In this document: in pieces, positions 43,926 to 54,526 of the stretch
Numbering within the stretch: the stretch's first letter is position 1
Layout of the letters: the number at the start of each line of letters is the position of its first letter
NCBI GenBank assembly: GCA_025558075.1
Contig: JAHLKF010000013.1
Location: 310,001 to 374,000 of the forward strand
Direction of reading: 5' to 3'
DNA: 64,000 nt
Source: Gaertneriomyces semiglobifer
Taxonomy: Eukaryota; Chytridiomycota; Chytridiomycetes; Spizellomycetales; Spizellomycetaceae
Program-made: the position numbers and the translations under genes
Notes under the pieces: generated by a model
Told to the model about the DNA's origin: nothing
The model's database searches: none
The model's input: only the letters and a program-made list of their open reading frames with translations

Positions 43926-45981
43926 CTACCTTTTCCTGCTTATGTGACGAGCAGGAGGACTCGTTCTTGCCTTTGGTAGTGATTGCAAGTGAGCTCCCAC
44001 TTGGATAAGAGGATCCTCTTCATCTTCAACAATATCTTCACCATCGGAGCCGAGCTCAGAGTCCTCCTTGTGCGTTTCTTCCTCACTCATATCTACAGCC
44101 ACGTCCTCGTCTTTAGCGAGCACACGTCCACCCTGTTCGCGGTCCGCCCGCAAGTACGCCTCTGTTCGTCTCTCAATCTCTGCACGCACCACCGGCGGAT
44201 CTCTATACCGAGGGTCCTCGTGCACAACTGGGTAATTATAGTCCCCGAACGGCAGCCTCCTCGCATCATCGTACGCTGCTTCGGAGTCAGGATCTATCCT
44301 GAACTCTATGCTAATGACAGATTGCGCGTCCTGGTTCTCAAACGGGCTAGAGTCAAAGTCAGTTGATTCATCCGCCCAAATGTCATGGCTCTCTTCATGT
44401 CGTTGAACTGAACCGTAACTGTTGAAAATGCCATAACGGTTGAGCGGTCGAGTAGTCTCAACGTGGAATTGGCTGACGCCCGCCGGCCATCCACCCCGAG
44501 ACGATCGAAATGTGGTACCGTGAAACGTGTGATAAGAATCTTGAATGATGTCTTGGATACCCAATGCGTCGCGGGCAGCTGCGGGAAATAGTAGCCGTGA
44601 TGATAACCTGGAAAGCCCGTCAGGAAGCACTATGAAAATTGATGCCAGGCTTTGCCGTACCGTTTGTCATCGTAATCTGTCCAAGGAAATGCGTACCAGT
44701 GTAGCATAGCAAGAAACGGCATTTCCAAGCATATGAGGAAATCTTGAACCGCCAGTGCTTGGTCTGCCGCCGAGTAATCGTCCTCTGGTAATGGTGCACC
44801 GTTAGTCAGGAAGCGCACACAATGACAAACTAAGTGATCTAACACTTGCTTTCTTGTATGGCACCAATCCTCGTCAAAAAGGCGATGCCCAACCCCTGGT
44901 ACCAGGTCAGAAATACGATTGCCTTCACACAAATGAACTTCGGAACTGGCCTTCAACAACACAAAAATCATCGGCTTGTGAATGGAAATATGCCCTGATG
45001 ATTGAGCGTACCTGTATGGCTTCAGGTCCCTTGAGCATTGGACGTAAAACAGAACCAGACAATAAAGCGACCAGCAGACAGAGCAGTTGTAGAGAAGAGA
45101 AAGCCACATATATGTGCTGGTCCAGCTGATGTGGCCTTCGTGGTAGTTATCAGTGAGCTTGAGTATCATGGTAAAGATACTGAGGACGGGTTTCAAGACG
45201 ACAAATTGCAGAACACCACGTCGCACAAAGAGAAACGTGTCGGGGTCGCTCATCTGCCTTGTTACGATGTTAGTCTCGGCAAACGAGATCATAAGCGAAA
45301 GCCGATCGTGAAAACATACGTCCATTGGGGCGAAACAGTAGTTGAAGGGCCACAAATGGTGTGTACGCATTCGTTCGTCCAGCATTGCCAGAAGCGCCCG
45401 TTCCCCACCTAGGTAATCGATGCACCTAACGATACAGTCAACACACGAACGCATAGGACTACAATCAGCATAACTCACAGCAGGAAAAACGAGTATATCA
45501 CGAACGCCTAGTCGTAGCGGGGTAAGTGGAAGTGCGCTGTCACCCAAATCACGTCGCAGGAACACACCTCATATATGTCGCGAATGAGGTCAATATACTC
45601 CGACGCCGTTTTGGATGATAAACTTGTCAATGATGCTATTGCATATATGGGGACCCTTTTGGAGCGATCATTAAGATGCTGAACCGCCCGAACATGGTCG
45701 GGCCTGATGCCGTGTGATCGGAAGATGTCCAAAGACTCACATTAACAATATTCGAATCGTCAACCTCTATAAGCCGGTATAATGAGCTTTTTGCAAAGAG
45801 TTGTCCATCAGGAACAAGCTGTACCCACCTGCACGCTCGGTCGTCGGTAGTTTTTTAGATGCTCAAAGATGGTCCAAAAGGAAATCCCACATCCGGCCAA
45901 CGTGCCAATCACCGCAAAAAAGAAGGCCACACTACCAACTTTGTCACTGGCATCGGTCATAGTTTCATGTAGATCCTGCAT
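43926..45981 (-). CDS. TMEM184: TMEM184/OST-alpha-like seven-transmembrane protein
   Basis: Eight exons on the minus strand, 45981-45829, 45678-45568, 45507-45479, 45425-45320, 45253-45012, 44950-44850, 44784-44661 and 44607-43926, give 515 residues. Family blocks appear in order: IFEHLKNYRRP, VPIYAIASLTSL, IRDIYEAFVIYSFFLL, CIDYLGGERALLAML, DTFLFVRRGVLQFVVLKPVL, LKPYRPVPKFICVKAIVFLT, AVQDFLICLEMPFLAMLHWY and AARDALGIQDIIQDS. About seven membrane helices are followed by an acidic cytoplasmic tail. The third exon is only 29 nt. The sixth intron appears to use a GC donor (A|GCAAGT). The acceptor of the first intron is the least certain junction. The family is found in fungal vacuole or Golgi membranes and in animals; its transport role is poorly known. 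Confidence 0.88.
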
Positions 45982-46238
45982 GGCTGCAGGGTGTGATATT
46001 TCGTAGTGTTCAGACAAACGTTCAAGGTTCCTGTTTGTCACGGGCCTCCCACTTTCATGTTATCAATCAGTCCTGTTAACGCCCAGCCTTCGTCACAGCA
46101 CACTCAACGCGTTGTGGATTCACACCCTCGCATCAATCGACACTACGTATGCCTCATCACTGGAAGCAGCATGAAGCGCTTGATAATAGAGCTAGCACAA
46201 GCGACGGGCTATTGCTGTTCCTCAGAAAGACCTAGAGT

Positions 46239-47462
46239 ATGACTATATACCGATCACTGGCTTGCAGTAGGATTTGTTCACGACAATACCAGTCACTTAT
46301 ACTCAGATCCGCCTGCCCACGTTTTCCTCTGTTGACGCCTTTGCGCAAATCTTTGTTAGCTCAAACCTCTCCATCTAGTATCCAGCTTTTCCAACAAGAC
46401 CGTCGCATATCGACCATGCCAGAAACAACGGAAGGTGTGTCACTGGCGCTCGAAGGCTACTAGCGTCTGGCCATTAACAGCCGTGCAGAGGTGCAGAAGC
46501 AGATGGGAAAGGCTCGAAAACATACGGGTGCACCTTTGAGCAATCTTGTCGGTGACCAAGGTGATGGTGAAGAAGGTCTGTTGCTAAATGGCTCATTCAA
46601 GCACTTCAATTTTTTGTACTGATCTGTATCCTCGATCGCAAAGGCCTCGGGGTGGGAATCGCTCTCCTACTGGTCGATGTAATAAACGACATTGACTTTG
46701 AAGGAAATGAGTACATGGTTGCCGAGGCGAAGAAAATGGCGCCAAAGATCAGAGATCTCACTAACCGGTGTCGGGAGCTCAACGTACCAGTCATATATTG
46801 CAACGACAACTTTGGAAAGTGGAGATCGAACCTGGAGCAGATTTACGAGAAGGTTACTAGTTCTGACGACGTGCCGGGAAAGCCAGTTGTTGAAATGCTG
46901 AAACCACAAAAGGTACGCTAGCGCTTCCCTCTGAATTTCCTCGCCATTTGCTAACGCGCGCTGATGAGGCAGGATGATTACTTCGTTTTGAAACCAAAGC
47001 ACTCTGCGTTCTATGCAACGGCCCTAGATTCCCTCTTGACATACTTACAGGTAAATGTCACTGATCATAGAATGAATTTCATTGTGTACGCTGACTCGAC
47101 CATGTTAGGTCAAGTCATTGATTATGGTGGGGATGGCGGGCAATGTTTGCATCCTCTTTACAGCAAACGATGCCTACATGCGCGACTTTGCAACATTTGT
47201 TCCCCGGGATTGCATCGCAAGCTCATCGCCGGAAGAGCACTCGGCCGCATTGCTGTTGATGGAGAGGGTGTTGAGAACCAGTACATTGTCATCAGACGAA
47301 CTGGATCTCTGCGAGCTTGTCGAGGCACACAAACAGAGAGGTTTAGGTGCGCCGAAATCAGATGCTTGTGAAAAGAAGGGTGACCAGAGCGAAGGAGGTC
47401 CTATGCACAAAACATCGGATGGCATGTCAGGCAATACCACCAAAGACGGCTTCAAACTTTGA
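46239..47462 (+). CDS. Isochorismatase-like cysteine hydrolase with probable mitochondrial presequence
   Basis: Five exons, 46239-46434, 46489-46575, 46644-46912, 46973-47050 and 47109-47462, encode 327 residues in consistent phases. The catalytic core starts GIALLLVDVINDIDFEGNEY (catalytic Asp), continues VPVIYCNDNFGKWRSNLEQI and DDYFVLKPKHSAFYAT (catalytic Lys region), and ends VGMAGNVCILFTANDAYMRD with the nucleophilic Cys. It is most like bacterial cysteine hydrolases of the isochorismatase superfamily, whose substrates vary (amides, nicotinamide, unknown). The first 60 residues are rich in Arg, Ser and Leu with no acidic residue until late, as in a mitochondrial presequence. A shorter start at ATG 46415 would drop it. 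The ~45-residue C-terminal tail is a hydrophilic extension. Confidence 0.87.
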
Positions 47463-47754
47463 GCCGTTAAATATAAAGTTATCATCTATTGCAATAAGAA
47501 ATGCTTTTGGTAGCATCTGAACTATGGGCATCGTGTTTGTTTCTGAGTGTGATTTAAAAAGTAACTCAAGCAAGGCCGTCTAATTCAATCTTTATCGATA
47601 AACACTGACTGAGCGGCAGTTCCGTGACAGTTTGGTGACAATTCGAGGCTACATTCGAGCGCTGAGCGAGGAGGATGGCGCACGACCACAATTCGTCTCC
47701 AGCGGCGCCGTGAGAGAGCCAGTACCAGTGTATATGTAGTCGGGCAGCAGCAAC

Positions 47755-48986
47755 ATGACCAGTATTAATTACGCACCACTATCGCCCCTGCTTGAACAGT
47801 TTGTGGAGAGGGAACTGGGACCCAGGACTCGGGCAGCTAAAGAGCAAGCATCCGGCATCCTTCGTAGGATTAAAGCCGTCGCTAATGAAGCACTTGGCTG
47901 TACGGCTGATGTCGACCTCCGCGGATCTTTTGCGAAAGGCACAAATGGACCGCATAGCGACTTGGATATGGTGGTCAAAGCTCCCATGGAAGTTACCAGG
48001 AGCCTTCGCGCCGCGTTTGCCGCCGGGTTTGAAGAGAAGTATGGTGTTCCGATTCAAATCTCCACAAAGTAGGACTTCGATTGCGCACGATGTGACCTTG
48101 TCATTGACGCTTATATCTTTAAATCGCTAGTGCTGTTACGATCCAATTCGACAATGGGATGGAGGTGGATGTCACTTTCGAAAGAACCACCTATGGTGCC
48201 GGTATCATTCCCTACAAGCCTAGTACATATAAGGTTTTTCAAGATGTTGCGCCTTTCAGAATTGCCGTTCAAGCAATAAAGCTCTTGGGGGAGTACCGGA
48301 ATTTGCCGAACATTAAAGGGCGCTTCTGGGAACAGCTAGTTTTGCATGCTGGAAGCCGCGGTCAGTCTTCGCTGCGTATTTTTGTTGCAGCGCTGACAAC
48401 CCTCGCAGAGGAACGCTCATGTTCTGAGCTGATCCATAAACTTGAGAGGTCGAACTACTCAGAGGGAGCGCTCGGCCTAGCAATGAGCGAAGGAGCGAAA
48501 CGGAGCTGGGCAGATGCTGGTAGGCGCTTGGTGAAGGCACTGGAGAGATCAGAAATTGCATCGGCGTCCGACTTCAAGAGGGTGTTTGAGGATCCTGTAG
48601 CCCTTCCGTATAAAGCGGTTACCCCCTCCTCCGTTGCCGGAGAACGCAAAGTACATCAATGTCAGACATGCAAGAAGGGCAAATATTCTAGCGTAGAGGC
48701 TTTGCGGCAGCATCATTCAGATTCCCATCGTGCGAACTCGGGGTTGTCTGGTGCGCCTCTTCGGGTACCGACACCGCCCAAGCCAGCTTCTGAGTGTTGC
48801 AACATCTGCCCATTCTGCCCAAGACAGTTTCGAAATAAGCAGGCGCAGCAACAGCACATTGCTGCGAGCCATCCACGATACCTTGGTTGCGGATCTTGCA
48901 ACAGGCTGTTCAAGAGTGCTGATGCGCTCCTGGATCATCGAAGGGACAGGCACATTAAAGCCGCTGGTCCGCTTGCGGTGCTCTGA
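47755..48986 (+). CDS. OAS-like nucleotidyltransferase fused to three C2H2 zinc fingers
   Basis: Two exons, 47755-48068 and 48131-48986, give 389 residues; the 62-nt intron is phase 2. The N-terminal half is a polymerase-beta-type nucleotidyltransferase. The GS motif with two catalytic aspartates reads LRGSFAKGTNGPHSDLDMVV (G57-S58, D69, D71) and the third aspartate is D118 in NGMEVDVTF. This order and spacing resemble 2'-5'-oligoadenylate synthetase (GS...GKGT...SD.D..V) and its helical partner domain: a Lys/Arg-bearing helix (FRIAVQAIKLLGEYRN), then LPNIKGRFWEQLVLHAG. The C-terminal 110 residues carry three C2H2 fingers (C282/C285, C331/C334 and C358/C361 with paired His). OAS and cGAS relatives make oligonucleotide second messengers when they bind nucleic acid. 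A TUTase-like RNA-tailing enzyme is the main alternative. All three metal-binding residues are present, so it is likely active. Confidence 0.85.
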
Positions 48987-49898
48987 GGCTCTGTCATGGA
49001 GTGAGTTGTCACCGACGGTCGGGCGAACGTCAGGCGAACAGATGGAAGCAAATGGGGACTAAAGTCCGTTTTTCACATTGTAAACATGTCCTGCTGTTAT
49101 GAATATATGGTGGATTTGCTTGCTGCTACAATCTTCTAGTCTGTGCACGCGGGGAAAGTGGTTGAAAACTGTTAAGCATTCTTATCAGCAAGTGCGACCA
49201 GTAAGCGGTTGCCTGTGATGGCTTTCGCTTCAGCGGAACGTATCAAGAGTACTAATGTTTCAAGCCCCTTCCCGAACGAAAGTAAAGCGTGAAAGATTGG
49301 GAAGTTGATCAATAAATCATCAGCCGGCGGCAAATTGATGAGAAAGTTCAATATCCAAAGATCTGCATGTGCTCACTCCAATATGCATGGCATCACGTCT
49401 CATAACTGCAAGCCTAGGAGGGACATTCACACATGTGGGAGGCCGTAACTGGGTGATTATCTTGCAATCGAAGCTAATCAATGAACCCTCTCAGCAAAGT
49501 ACCGCCGTGTTGGAACACCGACGGGGCATAGACTGTTGTCCATCAAGCACCACGGAGGAAGGTGAGTCTGCGGCGTGCCTCTTATGCACTTGTCATACTC
49601 CTGAAGTGAGGACTTTTGGGACGGAACTGTTGCGTGAGAAAATTCCCACGCGTATGTGCGAAATAAAACTCGCATGGCCCCAACGGTTTATATAATATAA
49701 TAGTTCATTGGAGGAGAGTCGCCTAAAAAAAAAAAAAAAAAAAAAAAGGCGCCCTGATGGAGGTCTTAACGAGGGCCATGGAACCGATAGCGGACCAAGA
49801 GTGGTCACTCTGCCTCAACTATGCGCAAGCTTCAAGGGTAAAAGAATATATACTTGATGATACAGTTCCAGTACAGGAAAAAAGCACTACAGATTCAG
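48987..49898. other. Convergent intergenic region with a poly-A tract
   Basis: About 900 bp between the nucleotidyltransferase and the convergent membrane-protein gene. A plus-strand frame at 49369-49695 shows no domain. An A tract of about 24 bases at 49724-49747 is flanked by gtcgcct and aggcgcc, a short inverted match. It may mark a retroposed sequence or be a simple terminator-like hairpin in 3' UTR DNA. No gene is called. Confidence 0.4.
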
Positions 49899-51617
49899 TC
49901 AGGAAACACTGCGGTCCGGGAGGCTACATAGAATTGCCCTATTCTGCAGTTTTGCCAAACCCGACTGCAACACTTTCTCATTTGCCCTATTCCTCATTGA
50001 AGCTTTCCGTCCCGGTCCAAGCTGTGCTCGCCAGCATTTGCGTAGCCCAAACTCCAAGTCATGGGAATACAGCGGTAACCCGGCTATCGCGAACATGAAG
50101 ACGAAGTTCAACAATGCCAGCGACAGAACTTCGCTCTTCATACACAGTGGGATGTTCACGCCACAATATAAAATAGAAAATATGAAAGTGAATGTCACTG
50201 AATTAAGCGTTGTGATGAGTGGTGATGTCAGCGTCACAGCTGTAAGGAACATGTAATGCATCGGCCATCCGCTGGATAGAGAGTCTGGCGTAAACGTGAA
50301 GTAAAGGAAGCGCATGTGAAACACCGTGATAGCAAGGGCGTAGATCGACACTATCCACTGGAGCAAGTTGGGCCGATGGCGACTGAAATAGGTTGCAGCC
50401 GCGGAAACCAAGGACACAATTGTCACGTATATCATCTGCACGATGTGGTACATTAAGACAAGAGCAAGCACCACATATTGAACGACTACCTGCTTACCAC
50501 TGTGACCATATTCATCTTACTATTCGCATCTCCAGTTGACGGAACGGTGCCGGATAAATGCCAAAGTGTACCCGTAAAATCCGTAGCGACCATATTCATC
50601 AGAAGGTCCACAAGGAACGAAGCAAAGTATTTCTTGGTGCGATAACGTTGAAACTCCTTCTCAATGGCATTTCCCATGAACTTCGGCATAACGTGACCCA
50701 TCACACCTTTTCGTAGCTCGTATTCCTCCACTTTGCTGGCCGCAGGCGCGGTACTCAAATCAATACTGCTTGCTACTGCTTCTGTGGTCTCTGCGCTTTC
50801 CAGAAGCCGTTCGCGCCACATCCGTCGCAGTACGCGTTCTCGCTCTTGCGCCATCTGCCTGCCGTAGCCGACCATTGCCAACGTTGAGATCACGGATGCT
50901 GCATACGACAGGCTAATTGCGTGGGCAGGAGCCAACGACAGAAACATGATGGTGTGAATGGTCAAGCATACGAGCGACGTATAAAATATGTACTGCATTG
51001 GCAGTGGGAACGTCGCTGCAGCGCAGGCCACCGAGAGAATGGTAATGGGCACATTTGGAAGAGTGACCACTACCGTTCGGGCATCGTACTTGATGCCATC
51101 CCAGAATCCAAATTCTCGCGAATAAAGCAGGTATGTGGAGGGTATGAAAATGACGGAGTATGATAGCCAAAATATCAGCACAAAATGTAGCCCATATCGG
51201 ATGAACCTTTTCCATTTCGCAACGGAATAGCATGCTGCGACGGCAAGCGAACTTTACGCAAGAGAGTTAACTTTCACCTGCGAATCATGCAAATACTGTC
51301 ACATACCTAATTGCTCCGAGTCCAGAGACGCACGTTCGCACCAACGTTCCTGGGGTACCCCATCCCAAACTGATCGCGGTGAGGGAATCGGTGACAACAA
51401 GCAAAAGGAAGAAGCCCGCTAGCAGGACCATGGAAAATGCAGTATGGCGTCGCATGTGATGGATATATGCTTGCTGAAAGGACTTTTCGTCCGCTGGGGA
51501 TGGGAACCGGAGCGACTGGCGGACATATTGGCGGACGAAGCCCCTCCGTAACCGCTCAACCCAATCATGGCTCCAAACTCCTTTTCTTCCGGAATCAGAT
51601 TCGACCCCGCTGGACAT
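49899..51617 (-). CDS. Multi-pass membrane protein with two similar halves, unknown function
   Basis: Three coding blocks on the minus strand, 51617-51307, 51251-50521 and 50485-49899, give 542 residues. The first intron (56 nt) fits in phase. The second junction needs either a 35-nt intron (A|GTAAGA...GGTAG), shorter than any other here, or a frameshift. Each half begins with a basic amphipathic segment followed by membrane helices: EKSFQQAYIHHMRRHTAFSM in the first and EKEFQRYRTKKYFASFLVDL in the second. About twelve hydrophobic segments are seen in total (for example VLLAGFFLLLVVTDSL, VLALVLMYHIVQMIYVTIVS). A ~60-residue basic tail follows. The layout is reminiscent of six-helix membrane modules that precede class III cyclase domains in zoosporic organisms, but no catalytic domain is present. 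Confidence 0.55.
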
Positions 51618-51774
51618 TTACCAGTTTTGGTCGTCCTCACGCGTAGGGCATTCGGAGCCTGCGCGTAGTTTTAAGTACCTATGTTCTAGCATTCTCCTTA
51701 TCAGCATGACCGAAGGAATGCAATCGTAAAACTGGCGAATGAATGCCCACATCCATGAACTAATAAGGAATACT

Positions 51775-52482
51775 TTATTTGTCCGCCTTATGTCTCATTA
51801 TAGCCTCAAAGTCGCGATAGCCCATTCTGCCATCTGAATCCGCGTCAAGTTTATCAAAAGCATTCACAAAGGCCGACCGTCGTACAGATGGAGCTATTTT
51901 TTGAAATACTCGAATGATGTCCTTTAGAGTAATGAATCCTTTACCTGCAGAGTAGCAGCAGTTGGCGTTACTAACATACACAGTGGAGATTGGTGGTAGT
52001 AACACAGGACACCCACATTCAGTATCGATCGCCAGGAACGTGCGCCGAATCTCATCGTCCAAGTCCTGTATCGCGCGATTTGACGATAAAAGCTTCAAGA
52101 AGACCTCTAATGTCAGCTCTGTAGCCAAATTAGACCGGCCCGATTCTTTCGTAATCAGTCTATCACCAGGGTTGCACCTTTCTTGTCAAAATCAATAGTT
52201 CTGGCAGTACGCTCAAGTTCAAACTGTTAAACCAAAGGCGAACTATCCGTCAGCCTTGAATTTTCCATTCATCGCATTGACTGAGGTCACCTTGGTGGGC
52301 TTGTATCCCAACACAGCGACTAAGGCCACTTTGTAGTCGTCGCGTGTCAAGAATCCTTTGCAATCTGAATCCGCTCTATGGAAGACCTCTGTCAGCCAGG
52401 CCTTGGTGTCATTAGCAACTCCATCTTGCTCTATTGAGCGCCTGCTCGTGTATGGAAGCAAAAGGTGTGGTACGGTAGCCAT
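51775..52482 (-). CDS. EFCAB11: EFCAB11-like EF-hand protein
   Basis: Four exons on the minus strand, 52482-52291, 52223-52178, 52118-52017 and 51944-51775, give 169 residues with consistent phases, the same size as animal EFCAB11. The first EF-hand region reads VFHRADSDCKGFLTRDDYKV followed by the family signature GYKPTK. The second half has a degenerate hand (IDTECKGFITLKDI) and a canonical one, FDKLDADSDGRMGYRDFEAI, with Asp at positions 1, 3 and 5 of the loop. It probably binds one or two calcium ions. Function is unknown, and presence in flagellated lineages fits this organism. The promoter lies in the ~290 bp shared with the upstream kinase gene's 3' end. Confidence 0.85.
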
Positions 52483-52775
52483 GATGAATGTGGTTTGTCA
52501 AGACATGCTCAGAACGATATCAACATGGTTTTGCAAGCCGGAGGTTGAAGTAAGATAACCTTGTGAAAGGAAGAACGCGAACGCACCAACGCATTGGCCA
52601 TAGCCGATACCGCGGAGCTGTAGGACACATAGGAGGGAACCTTGTGCAATGGGTAATAGAATCACCATGATACCCTTTGGGAGCAAACATTCGAAGCGTT
52701 TCAAACGAACGAGTATTAATTAATGATTACTACCGGGTATATAAGTACGAAAGCAATCACTGCGGCATCAGCACC

Positions 52776-54234
52776 TCAACCTGATGCATACGTCAAGTTC
52801 TCCACCTGATTTCCCACTCGGAGTACAACATAAACATCAGTGCCGAACTCCTCCATACTGACGGCCTCCACATCTCCACCCCAGTAATTCGCGTACACCT
52901 TGCTCATTGGCAGCCCCAATCCCAAGCGCATGCCCATGGGTCGCATCCTGTGCTCCAGCTCGCTCTCCTCAATCTTGGCTGCTAAACGAGGAACGTGTAC
53001 AAAGTTGAGGAATTTTCGCTTGGAAGGGTGCGAGTATGACCATATATGTTGGAGAATGGAAGATGGGATGCCACCTCCCCTATCGGAAATACGGAAAGTC
53101 AACAGGTTTGGCGCTGAGGCTATTGTCGCACGGATGGGCGGCAGACTGGATGTTACATAGTTGGACGTCGCTTCTGAGTCACCGGAACTAGCGGGTGCAT
53201 CTGCGTCCGATGGTACCATGTGGTCATCCGGCAACTGCGCTGATTTCAAAACGGAACTGACATCCCATGCTTCTCCGAATCGCCTTTGTGGTGGTGTCTC
53301 GGCTAGGGTAATACCTTCGGCTGGCTGCGGTGTCTTGTCCAGTTTTGTTTGTCCGTGTTTCTCAACCGTGGCCCACATGCTGTTCTTCAGCAGCTCAAAG
53401 ATGATGTATTCTATTTGGTCGGGAATATACGTGAAGGTCGCTTCGGTATGTCCGTCAATTATGACTTCCGGTACTTGTACACCAAATGCTTCATGCATGA
53501 CTTCAGATGCCAATCCGATACACTTCTTGACGACATCCAGCGCTCGACATCGAGTGTTGACTATACCAATATATCCATCCTCCTGGTGCTCCCGTCCATC
53601 AAAGACTGCGCTCAACATGATGTGTTGTTCCGCCAGGACTCGTCTCCCTATTCGTGACCGCAACATGTCATTCATGAATCTGTCAGCTTCTTTCGGTGCG
53701 ACGTGCATGGCAGCTTCTGTGATCCCCATGGCTAGACGCGGGATAGCGACGAGATGAGCATCTAACATGTGCTCCACCGTATCACAGAATTCACGGTTTT
53801 CCTCAAGGTTTGTAATGGGGGGAATGCTTCGGAATAACTCAAAGGCTTCCCAGTATAGTTGATATATGTGCTCTATGTGAGGATTGGTACCCACGATGAA
53901 CGGCAGGTGTTGAAAATCGCTAGACTCAAGATGGTCAGTTGCGCCTGTGAAGCCTGCACGAATATTGCACTCACAAGATCCGGTGGGCCAGCCTGACTGG
54001 TAGTTCTGCTCTAACATAATTTGCACTTTTGATGAGCTTGTCCTCTGTTAACGTTCGTCCAAATACAGTGAGCTGTCGTAGGGTCACCCGTTTCGTTTCT
54101 TGCGCAGCATACTGTTCAAGGACACGATTCTGGTAGAAGGATGGCTTGCCGTTATAGGCTCGTACTTGACAATGCGATTGCAAGCACTGCCGGCATATAC
54201 TTCGTAGACGTAGTCGGCGCGTTATGACGGTCAT
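52776..54234 (-). CDS. Mitochondrial protein kinase of the BCKDK/PDK family
   Basis: Two exons on the minus strand, 54234-53975 and 53919-52776, encode 467 residues. The N-terminus is a basic presequence (MTVITRRLRLRSICRQC). The helical regulatory domain follows, with LIKSANYVRAELPVRLAHRI and LPFIVGTNPHIEHIYQLY. The GHKL ATPase domain has N box FELLKNSMWATVE, G1 box FRISDRGGGIP and the tail GLGLPMSKVYANYWGGDVEA. These match the atypical mitochondrial kinases that phosphorylate branched-chain ketoacid or pyruvate dehydrogenase E1. Between N and G1 boxes there is a Ser/Pro/Asp-rich insertion of roughly 90 residues, longer than in relatives. The N-terminal match favours the branched-chain kinase, but the substrate cannot be settled by eye. 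Confidence 0.9.
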
Positions 54235-54526
54235 CGTGCAGCTTTGGTATGTGATCGAATCTTGCGCCTTGTCGTTTCTTTTGTTCAGGTATCTTTCAGG
54301 GAGGGTTTTCGTGAGGTTCTCTAGCAAAATTAACTCTGTTTTAATGGCCTGGAATGAGGGTATGAGGAATCCGAATCATTGAACTGTCATAGTTGCTGTG
54401 GCAGACGAACACGAACATGGAAAAACAGCCAAGCCGCGTGTTTTGTTGAGATCAGATCAACGAAATCATAAAATCGTAACACTCATCATCGGATAAGAAC
54501 ATCATTGGATCTAGACGACAGGATAT

